From NCBI GenBank assembly GCA_002784245.1, contig PFKL01000011.1, forward strand, positions 1 through 26,848: 26,848 nucleotides of DNA, in the 5' to 3' direction. How positions within the stretch are numbered: position 1 is the first letter of the stretch; each line of letters starts with the position of its first letter. Below are positions 16,980 through 22,674 of this stretch, piece after piece. The notes under the pieces were generated by a model, which was not told the DNA's origin, searched no databases, and was given only the letters and a program-made list of their open reading frames with translations. Source of the stretch: Comamonadaceae bacterium CG_4_10_14_3_um_filter_60_75. GTDB taxonomy: Bacteria > Pseudomonadota > Gammaproteobacteria > Burkholderiales > Burkholderiaceae_C. The position numbers and the translations under genes are program-made.

Positions 16980-16985
16980 TAACCA

Positions 16986-17522
16986 TCAAACGGGAAGACG
17001 CTTGAAACCCGCCACGTCATGCGCCGAAAGTCGGCCCAGCTTGCGGTAAATCACATGGCCAGCCGCATCAAACACCACAGAGAAAGGCAAGCCCCCGTTG
17101 AGATTACCCAGGGAGCGACTCAACTCAACACCCGGAAAACCCGCCAACGCAACAGGAAAAGCCAGCGGCGCTTGCCGCAGGAAACGCTGCACTGGCCCTG
17201 CCTGATCCACTGCCAAACCGAGTACTTGCCAGCTTTTGTCCACATTTTCTTTGAAAAAAGCATCCAATAACGGCAACTCTTCAATACACGGCGGGCACCA
17301 TGTCGCCCAAAAGTTCAACACCAAGGGTCGCCCACGAAACAGCGCTGTCGCCATGGGGCTGCCGTCCACCCGGGCAAAACTCTGCCCCCAAAAAGCCGCT
17401 TCAGCCGCAGAAAGTACCTCTGCCTGCCGCCCTGAGCGGCGCAATGCCAGCGCGACACCTCCCGCGGCGGCGATCGCCCCCACCGCAGCGGCCATCCAGC
17501 CCCGTCGTGACAAAGCGCTCAT
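16986..17522 (-). CDS. TlpA/ResA-family thiol-disulfide oxidoreductase with Tat-like leader
   Basis: This is a 178-residue thioredoxin-fold protein. The N terminus MSALSRRGWMAAAVGAIAAA resembles a twin-arginine signal (SRRGWM) followed by a hydrophobic stretch, so the protein is probably exported or anchored in the periplasm. The active site is FWATWCPPC with Cys76 and Cys79, and the cis-proline loop is in GGLPFSVVFD. Relatives reduce disulfides in apocytochromes or other periplasmic proteins; the partner here is not known. Its ATG shares one base with the stop of the upstream gene (TGATG), so the two are translationally coupled. Confidence 0.88.
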   Translation of the reverse strand: MSALSRRGWMAAAVGAIAAAGGVALALRRSGRQAEVLSAAEAAFWGQSFARVDGSPMATALFRGRPLVLNFWATWCPPCIEELPLLDAFFKENVDKSWQVLGLAVDQAGPVQRFLRQAPLAFPVALAGFPGVELSRSLGNLNGGLPFSVVFDAAGHVIYRKLGRLSAHDVAGFKRLPV

Positions 17523-18112
17523 CAGACATCCTCCAGTAGCAATTGGCGCAGCGCCTGCGCGTCACCCCTGGGCTTGCGACCCTTGCTGTCGGGTTGCAGC
17601 GCGCCACGCACATCGTCATGGTCATAAATCATCAAATGCACCCCCACATCCTCATTCAAACCTGGACAAAATGCATGCAGACTCAGGGTGTCCACCGACT
17701 GTCCATGACGGCCCGTCACACTGCTTGCAACATAATTCACATTGTTATCAATCAACGCAATCTCGGCTGATTTGCAGTCATCACAAAACAACTGCAAGTA
17801 AATATCAGATAAACGCGTAGCCGTACCATGCCAGACGGCACCCCCAAGGTGTGGCCGAAATTGCGCCAGTCGTTGCATCCACACCAGCGCCAACGCGCGC
17901 AGCGCCCGCAGTTGTGAAGGCTGCGTGTCAGCACAAAACAGCGCGATGTAGTCTCTGACCGCGTCGTCCACAGTTGCGTTATCTGGCAATGCCTGACGCG
18001 TGGGTAGGCCTAATGCCTTCACCGCCCGCCGCTTGGCCGGGCCATATTCCAGCCCCTCTTCCACCACCCAACGTGCGGCCTGCGCTGCAATTTCTGCTTT
18101 CAAGTCCGTCAT
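17522..18112 (-). CDS. Conserved-looking protein of unknown function, coupled to tlpA-like gene
   Basis: I do not recognise this 196-residue protein. It begins MTDLKAEIAAQAARWVVEEGLEYGPAKRRAVKALGLP, a helical and charged start, with no signal peptide or transmembrane segment. The middle contains RALRALALVWMQRLAQFRPHLGGAVWHGTATRLSDIY, and then QLFCDDCKSAEIALIDNNVNY and FCPGLNEDVGVHLMIYDHDDVRG. The C-terminal half looks like a mixed alpha/beta fold with conserved-type Asp and His clusters, possibly an enzyme, but I cannot name the family. The ATG at 18112 is chosen because the in-frame extension further upstream runs antisense through mpl. It is divergent from mpl with 90 nt between starts. CACAAT at 18122-18127 is a possible -10. 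Confidence 0.8.
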   Translation of the reverse strand: MTDLKAEIAAQAARWVVEEGLEYGPAKRRAVKALGLPTRQALPDNATVDDAVRDYIALFCADTQPSQLRALRALALVWMQRLAQFRPHLGGAVWHGTATRLSDIYLQLFCDDCKSAEIALIDNNVNYVASSVTGRHGQSVDTLSLHAFCPGLNEDVGVHLMIYDHDDVRGALQPDSKGRKPRGDAQALRQLLLEDV

Positions 18113-18190
18113 AGGTCGGGCATTGTGCCTTGGTTTGCCGTTGCCGCCTGGGGTCGGGTCATCAGCCACCTGACGCACAGGCCCGCCTTC

Positions 18191-18196
18191 TAGAAT
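18191..18196 (+). promoter_or_regulatory. Candidate -10 element for a leaderless mpl transcript
   Basis: TAGAAT (5 of 6 to TATAAT) is followed by exactly 6 nt (cgccgc) and the mpl ATG. CTGACG at 18170-18175 is the nearest -35-like hexamer, with a short 15-bp spacer. There is no Shine-Dalgarno before this ATG. Confidence 0.45.
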
Positions 18197-18202
18197 CGCC
18201 GC

Positions 18203-19591
18203 ATGCATATTCACATTCTTGGTATTTGCGGCACTTTCATGGGCGGTCTGGCCGCACTGGCGCGCGAGGCCGGCCACAAGGTCACCGGCTGCGACGCCGG
18301 CGTCTATCCGCCCATGAGCGACCAGCTGCGCGCGCTGGGCATTGACCTGATTGAAGGATTTGGCGCAGACCAATTGGCACTGCAGCCCGATCTGTACGTG
18401 GTGGGCAACGTGGTCAGCCGCGCGCACCTGGCCGACGGCTCGGCCAAATTCCCATTGATGGAAGCTGTCTTGGACGCTGGCCTGCCCTACACCAGTGGGC
18501 CGCAATGGCTGGCCGAGCATATCCTGCAAGGCCGCCACGTGGTGGCCATCGCGGGCACGCACGGCAAAACCACCACCACCGCCATGACCAGCTGGATTCT
18601 GGAGCAAGCCGGGCTGCGCCCAGGCTTTCTGATCGGCGGCGTGCCCCTGAACTTCGGCGTTTCCGCCCGCCTGGGGCAAGGCAAGGCCTTTGTGATTGAG
18701 GCTGATGAATACGACACTGCGTTTTTTGACAAACGCAGCAAGTTTGTCCATTACCACCCGCGCACAGCCGTTCTGAACAACCTGGAGTTCGATCACGCCG
18801 ACATCTTTGACGATCTGGCCGCCATCGAGCGCCAATTCCACCATTTGGTGCGTACCGTGCCTGGCACCGGCCCACACGGCAGCGGCCGTATCATCATCAA
18901 CGGCCTGGAAGAAAGCCTGGCACGCGTATTGCATGCAGGCTGCTGGAGCGAAATGCGCAGCTTTGGCTCAGCGGTGAGCGACTTCAACGCCAATGGCCCA
19001 GCGCATGACTTTGATGTGCTGCACCGGGGTCAGCGCGCAGGCCATGTGCGCTGGAGCTTGACCGGCGTGCACAACCAGCTCAATGCGCTGGCCGCCATCG
19101 CCGCAGCGGAGCACCTGGGTGTCAACCCGGCAGGTGCAGCCACCGCGCTGGGCAGCTTTGAGAACGTCAAACGCCGCATGGAGACGCGCGGCACGGTGGG
19201 CGGCATCACCGTGTACGACGACTTTGCCCACCACCCCACCGCCATTCGCACCACGCTCGACGGTCTGCGTAGCACGCTACCCCGAGGTGCGCGCATTCTG
19301 GCGGTGTTTGAGCCACGCTCCAACACCATGAAGCTGGGCACCATGAAGGCACTGCTGCCCTGGAGTCTGGAGAGCGCCGATCTGTCTTTTTGCCACAGCG
19401 CCGGACTCGGCTGGGACGCGTCTGAAGCGCTGGCACCGATGGGTCAAACAGCGCAGGTGTTCGACCAGCTCGACGTACTGGTCAACGCGGTCGCTGCCGC
19501 GTCGCAGGCGGGCGACCACATCGTGTGCATGAGCAATGGCGGCTTTGGTGGCGTGCACACCAAACTACTGCAGGAACTACAAAATAAATAG
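18203..19591 (+). CDS. mpl: Mpl, UDP-N-acetylmuramate:L-Ala-gamma-D-Glu-meso-DAP ligase
   Basis: This is a 462-residue Mur-ligase family enzyme that re-attaches the recycled murein tripeptide to UDP-MurNAc, acting downstream of AmpD in peptidoglycan recycling. The N-terminal Rossmann domain starts MHIHILGICGTFMGGLAALA, the Mpl form of the nucleotide-sugar loop. The ATP loop is GTHGKT at 118-123, followed by TTTAMTSW. The central motifs include EADEYDTAFFDKRSKFVHY, LNNLEFDHADIF and TGVHNQLNALAAIAAAEH, and the C-terminal domain has YDDFAHHPTAIRTTL. The AEHILQGRHV and EADEYDTAFFDKRSKF features separate it from MurC. The last codons lie inside a small dispersed repeat, so its C terminus (LQNK) is probably recently altered. 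Confidence 0.96.
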   Translation: MHIHILGICGTFMGGLAALAREAGHKVTGCDAGVYPPMSDQLRALGIDLIEGFGADQLALQPDLYVVGNVVSRAHLADGSAKFPLMEAVLDAGLPYTSGPQWLAEHILQGRHVVAIAGTHGKTTTTAMTSWILEQAGLRPGFLIGGVPLNFGVSARLGQGKAFVIEADEYDTAFFDKRSKFVHYHPRTAVLNNLEFDHADIFDDLAAIERQFHHLVRTVPGTGPHGSGRIIINGLEESLARVLHAGCWSEMRSFGSAVSDFNANGPAHDFDVLHRGQRAGHVRWSLTGVHNQLNALAAIAAAEHLGVNPAGAATALGSFENVKRRMETRGTVGGITVYDDFAHHPTAIRTTLDGLRSTLPRGARILAVFEPRSNTMKLGTMKALLPWSLESADLSFCHSAGLGWDASEALAPMGQTAQVFDQLDVLVNAVAAASQAGDHIVCMSNGGFGGVHTKLLQELQNK

Positions 19592-19635
19592 CTACTTGCG
19601 CATGGTGCATAAGGGCTGGAGGCCAGAAAATCTTA
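19576..19635. repeat. Small dispersed repeat overlapping the mpl stop codon
   Basis: The sequence runs from CAAAATAAATAGCTACTTGC through GGGCTGGAGGCCAGAAAAT. It shares the TAGCT, then about 20 nt, then GGGCTnnAGnCC frame and A/T-rich flanks with the copy inside tldD (22162-22215). From memory this form is a frequent intergenic repeat in Comamonadaceae genomes. It supplies the final codons and the TAG stop of mpl. Confidence 0.6.
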
Positions 19636-19660
19636 TAACTTTGCAACAGGCACCAGCCTC

Positions 19661-19692
19661 AAAAAACGCCGCCTGAGACAAACTCAGGCGGC
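19661..19692 (-). terminator. Rho-independent terminator of aroG
   Basis: Read on the minus strand, GCCGCCTGAG pairs perfectly with CTCAGGCGGC over 10 bp around a five-base loop (19668-19692) and is followed by six Ts (19666-19661). It begins 8 nt after the aroG stop. Confidence 0.9.
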
Positions 19693-19699
19693 CAGCGCT

Positions 19700-20848
19700 T
19701 CAAGCCCGCTTGGCCCGGCGCGCCAGCACTGCCTTGGACAGTACGTCCAGACAAGACAACGAATCGTCCCAACCCAGACAGGCATCGGTGATGCTCTTGC
19801 CGTACTCCAGCTTGTCGGTCTTATCCTTGCCAGGAGTGAACTTCTGCGCGCCCGCGTTGAGGTGGCTTTCCACCATCACGCCGAAGACCTGGCGCGAGCC
19901 ACTGCTGATTTGCCGTGCAATGTCACGCGCCACCTCAAGCTGCTTCTCATGCTGCTTGCTGCTGTTGGCGTGACTGCAATCGACCATCAGGGACGCAGGC
20001 AACTTTGACTTTTCCAGTTCGGCGCACGCAGCAGCCACGCTGGCCGCATCGTAATTGGGCGCTTTGCCACCACGCAAGATCACATGGCAATCCTTGTTGC
20101 CCTTGGTGTGCACAATCGCCACCCGGCCGCTTTTGTGCACCGACAAAAAATGGTGGCCACCGGCGGCAGCGTGAATGGCATCGGTTGCAATTTTGATATT
20201 GCCATCGGTACCGTTTTTGAAGCCAATCGGCGCCGACAGGCCAGAAGCCAACTCGCGGTGCACCTGGCTCTCGGTGGTGCGCGCGCCAATCGCACCCCAG
20301 CTGATCAAATCGCCCAGGTATTGGGGCGAAATCACATCCAGAAACTCGCTGCCGGCGGGCAGGCCCAGGCGGTTGATCTCAATGAGCAACTGGCGGGCGA
20401 TGCGCAAGCCCTCGTCAATGCAAAAGGTCTCGTCCAGGTAGGGGTCGTTGATCAACCCTTTCCAGCCCACGGTGGTGCGAGGTTTTTCAAAGTACACGCG
20501 CATCACGATCTCCAGCGTGTCAGCGTATTCCTGCCGTTGCGCTTTGAGACGGCGGGCGTATTCAATGGCCGCCGCCGGGTCGTGGATCGAGCACGGGCCA
20601 ATGATGACCAGCAAGCGGTCGTCCTTGCCGGACATGATGTCATGGATGGCACCACGGGTGCGACTGATCATCTTTTCAACGGGCGTGCCATGGATGGGAA
20701 AGAAGCGAATCAAATGTTCGGGAGGGGGAAGCACGGTGATGTCCTTGATGCGTTCGTTATCGGTCTGACCGGTGCGGTCAGAAGCATTGGCGTTCACAGC
20801 GCTGTTCCAGGCAGCTTGGTCAGATGAGGCAACGGTTTTGGCAGTCAT
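19700..20848 (-). CDS. aroG: AroG-type 3-deoxy-7-phosphoheptulonate (DAHP) synthase, class I
   Basis: This enzyme (382 residues) condenses phosphoenolpyruvate and erythrose 4-phosphate to DAHP, the first step of the shikimate pathway. It is a type I-alpha enzyme. Metal-site candidates are Cys86 in VIIGPCSIHD, the His in DCSHANSSK, the Glu in GVMVESHL and the Asp in SITDACLGWDD. Substrate-binding stretches are VYFEKPRTTVGWKGL, GARTTESQVHRELASGL and GFKNGTDG. The N terminus carries an extra Ala/Asn/Ser-rich 30 residues. I chose the ATG at 20848 because AAGGA lies 8 nt upstream; the ATG at 20878 lies ten codons earlier, without a ribosome site. A leader peptide and terminator precede it, implying attenuation by aromatic amino acids. 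Confidence 0.96.
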   Translation of the reverse strand: MTAKTVASSDQAAWNSAVNANASDRTGQTDNERIKDITVLPPPEHLIRFFPIHGTPVEKMISRTRGAIHDIMSGKDDRLLVIIGPCSIHDPAAAIEYARRLKAQRQEYADTLEIVMRVYFEKPRTTVGWKGLINDPYLDETFCIDEGLRIARQLLIEINRLGLPAGSEFLDVISPQYLGDLISWGAIGARTTESQVHRELASGLSAPIGFKNGTDGNIKIATDAIHAAAGGHHFLSVHKSGRVAIVHTKGNKDCHVILRGGKAPNYDAASVAAACAELEKSKLPASLMVDCSHANSSKQHEKQLEVARDIARQISSGSRQVFGVMVESHLNAGAQKFTPGKDKTDKLEYGKSITDACLGWDDSLSCLDVLSKAVLARRAKRA

Positions 20849-20882
20849 GAAAATATCCTTGCAGGGTGACAAAAACACATAA

Positions 20883-20912
20883 AAAAACCGCCGGTGAGGC
20901 CGGCGGTTTTTG
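20883..20912 (-). terminator. Attenuator hairpin upstream of aroG
   Basis: On the minus strand AAAAACCGCCGG pairs with CCGGCGGTTTTT around a five-base loop (GC-rich core 20888-20906), and further Ts follow. It lies 31 nt after the aromatic leader frame and 35 nt before the aroG ATG. An upstream segment inside the leader frame (minus-strand TTGGCGGT, 20962-20955) can pair with the hairpin's 5' arm ACCGCCGG (20907-20900) over 8 bp including two G-U pairs, forming an antiterminator. A short CGCC-GTT-GGCG hairpin (20967-20957) can sequester that segment. Alone it could also serve as the tldD terminator, but it lies 160 nt past tldD. Confidence 0.8.
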
Positions 20913-20942
20913 GAAGATCAGGACGTTTACTTCAGGAACGTT

Positions 20943-21011
20943 TCAGAACTCTCTACCGCCAACGGCGCTTGAGAACCAAAAATAGCTGAAGAAAAACGTG
21001 GCGGACTTCAT
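20943..21011 (-). CDS. Aromatic leader peptide of aroG (attenuation)
   Basis: This 22-codon frame starts MKSATFFFSYFWFSS and ends GREF before TGA. Residues 6-13 are FFFSYFWF: five Phe, one Tyr and one Trp within eight codons, the hallmark of an attenuation leader (compare E. coli pheL). The run ends about 6 nt before a small hairpin, so a ribosome stalled there would cover it and free the antiterminator strand. The ATG lacks a Shine-Dalgarno. TGCTACATT ends 8 nt upstream and could be an extended -10, giving an almost leaderless message. A 10-codon frame (MKRLCYISQT, 21040-21008) overlaps the start by ATGA and might couple translation. Too short to be found by ordinary gene callers. Confidence 0.8.
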   Translation of the reverse strand: MKSATFFFSYFWFSSAVGGREF

Positions 21012-21071
21012 GTCTGTGAAATGTAGCACAGTCGTTTCATGGCAAACGGGCAGCGCGCGCAGCGGGGTGGC

Positions 21072-22532
21072 TCAGGCAGTGCCACCAACCGTCAGCCCGT
21101 CGATCCGCAAGGTGGGCTGCCCGACCCCCACAGGCACACTCTGGCCCTCTTTGCCGCAGGTGCCGACACCGCTATCGAGCGCCATGTCGTTGCCGATCAT
21201 GCTCACACGCTTCAGGCACTCCGGCCCACTGCCCACCAGCGTTGCACCCTTGACCGGGTATTGAATTTTGCCGTTTTCCACCCAGAACGCCTGGCTGGTG
21301 GAAAAAACAAACTTGCCCGAGGTGATATCGACCTGACCACCACCAAAGTTGGTGGCATAGACGCCTTTCTTGACGCTGGCAACAATTTCTTCAGGTGATT
21401 TGTCGCCAGCGAGCATGTAGGTGTTGGTCATGCGCGGGATTGGCACATGGGCGTAACTCTCGCGCCGGCCGTTGCCGGTGGGTTTGACGCCCATCAGACG
21501 CGCATTCATCGCATCTTGCAGGTAGCCTCTGAGGATGCCGTCTTCGATCAGCACATTGCGCCCACTGGTATTGCCTTCGTCGTCTACATTGAGCGAACCA
21601 CGCCGGTCGGTGATCGTGCCATCGTCAAGTACCGTGACACCCTTGGCGGCCACACGTTGCCCGATACGGCCACTGAACGCGCTGGAGCCCTTACGGTTGA
21701 AGTCCCCCTCCAGGCCGTGGCCAATGGCTTCGTGCAACAGAATGCCGGGCCAGCCCGGGCCGAGCACCACGGTCATTTCACCCGCCGGGGCGGGCCGTGC
21801 CTCCAGATTGGTCAGCGCGTTGCCCACCGCTTCGTCGACGTAACGGCCAATCAATGCGTCGTCAAAATAGGCAAAGCCAAAGCGCCCACCACCGCCGGCC
21901 GAACCCATCTCGCGGCGGCCTTTTTGCTCGACAAATACCGTCACGCTCAGGCGTACCAGCGGGCGCACGTCAGCAGCCAATGTGCCGTCGGCACGCGCCA
22001 CCAGTACCACATCGTGTTCGGCGGCCAAGCCCGCCATCACCTGCGCCACACGCGGATCTTTGGCGCGGGCCAGTTGTTCCACCTTCTCCAGCAGCTGTAC
22101 TTTGGCGGTGCTGTCCAGGCTGGCGATCGGGTCCAGACCGTCGTAGAGTGAGCGCGATGCCGCTATTTTTTGCGTAGCTGTCTTCGCCCGTTTACTCTGG
22201 GCTACAGCCGAAATTGACCGTACAGTTCGGGCGGCATCCAGAAGCGACCCGGCAGAGATGTCGTCCGAATAGGCGAACGCGGTTTTCTCACCGCTGACAG
22301 CGCGCACGCCGACGCCCTGGTCAATGGAAAACGAGCCGGTTTTGACAATACCCTCCTCCAGGCTCCAGCCCTCGCTGCGCGTGGTCTGGAAATACAGGTC
22401 GGCCTCATCAACCCGGTGCGCCTTGATCTCGGCCAGGGCGCGGCTCAGATCAGATTCATCCAGACCAAAAGGTGTCAGCAGCAGCGCTTTGGCAATACCG
22501 AGGCGTTCAAGAGTGGGTTCGCGTGCAATCAT
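21072..22532 (-). CDS. tldD: TldD, metalloprotease subunit of the TldD/TldE complex
   Basis: This is a 486-residue zinc protease that, with TldE (PmbA), trims unfolded peptides and matures peptides such as microcin B17 or degrades the CcdA antitoxin in E. coli. The metal-binding motif is HExxxH: LLHEAIGHGLEGDFNRKG with His267, Glu268 and His272. Other landmarks are EGIVKTGSFSIDQGVGVRAVSGEKTAFAY near the N terminus, DGTLAADVRPLVRLSV, GNGRRESYAH, and the C-terminal CGKEGQSVPVGVGQPTLRIDGLTVGGTA. Residues about 107-124 (AQSKRAKTATQKIAA) match no family stretch I know and are encoded by a dispersed repeat. No pmbA lies in the window. Translation probably starts without a Shine-Dalgarno; a -10-like hexamer lies 6 nt before the ATG. 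Confidence 0.96.
   Translation of the reverse strand: MIAREPTLERLGIAKALLLTPFGLDESDLSRALAEIKAHRVDEADLYFQTTRSEGWSLEEGIVKTGSFSIDQGVGVRAVSGEKTAFAYSDDISAGSLLDAARTVRSISAVAQSKRAKTATQKIAASRSLYDGLDPIASLDSTAKVQLLEKVEQLARAKDPRVAQVMAGLAAEHDVVLVARADGTLAADVRPLVRLSVTVFVEQKGRREMGSAGGGGRFGFAYFDDALIGRYVDEAVGNALTNLEARPAPAGEMTVVLGPGWPGILLHEAIGHGLEGDFNRKGSSAFSGRIGQRVAAKGVTVLDDGTITDRRGSLNVDDEGNTSGRNVLIEDGILRGYLQDAMNARLMGVKPTGNGRRESYAHVPIPRMTNTYMLAGDKSPEEIVASVKKGVYATNFGGGQVDITSGKFVFSTSQAFWVENGKIQYPVKGATLVGSGPECLKRVSMIGNDMALDSGVGTCGKEGQSVPVGVGQPTLRIDGLTVGGTA
22162..22215. repeat. Small dispersed repeat embedded in the tldD coding sequence
   Basis: The plus strand reads GCTATTTTTTGCGTAGCTG, then CTTCGCCCGTTTACTCTGGG, then CTACAGCCGAAATT. 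GCCC and GGGC form the stem of a small hairpin. It shares the TAGCT ... GGGCTnnAGnCC frame with the copy at the mpl end. It is read through in frame on the minus strand as part of tldD. Confidence 0.6.
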
Positions 22533-22538
22533 GTGCTG

Positions 22539-22544
22539 ATTTTA
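22539..22544 (-). promoter_or_regulatory. Candidate -10 element for a leaderless tldD transcript
   Basis: On the minus strand TAAAAT (5 of 6 to TATAAT) is followed by exactly 6 nt (cagcac) and the tldD ATG. TTCACA at 22570-22565 resembles a -35 but the spacer would be 20 bp, longer than normal. No Shine-Dalgarno is present. Confidence 0.45.
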
Positions 22545-22627
22545 GGGGGCGCGATTCAAATTGGTGTGAAGGACATGTTGTGCCCATTTCACATTGGGGA
22601 CATGGTGATCTCGGTGGTTGGCCAACC
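22545..22627. other. Symmetry-rich rodA-tldD intergenic segment
   Basis: The 142-nt gap between rodA and tldD holds no gene but several symmetric motifs: TGTGAA (22565-22570) facing TTCACA (22588-22593), two direct copies of GGACATG (22571-22577 and 22598-22604, 27 bp apart), and a perfect 12-bp palindrome GGTTGGCCAACC (22616-22627). It could be an operator region for tldD or a decayed insertion-sequence end; I cannot tell which. Confidence 0.35.
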
Positions 22628-22674
22628 AGCCGGGCGAGGCGCTTTGCTACGAGTCCAGCGGCCTTCGGCAGCCA

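Noticed and set aside
18113..18934. A 274-codon in-frame N-terminal extension of the unknown gene at 17522-18112
   Set aside because: The extension is antisense to mpl and loses any protein-like pattern; MTDLKAEI at 18112 is a sensible start.
20849..20878. The ten-codon longer aroG start (MFLSPCKDIF...)
   Set aside because: The downstream ATG at 20848 has AAGGA at the right distance, while the upstream ATG lies just 4 nt beyond the attenuator hairpin T tract and has no ribosome site.
20978..20992. AAAATAGCTGAAG as a third copy of the dispersed repeat
   Set aside because: Only the TAGCT core matches; there is no GGGCTnnAGnCC block, and the bases are explained by the aromatic codons of the aroG leader.
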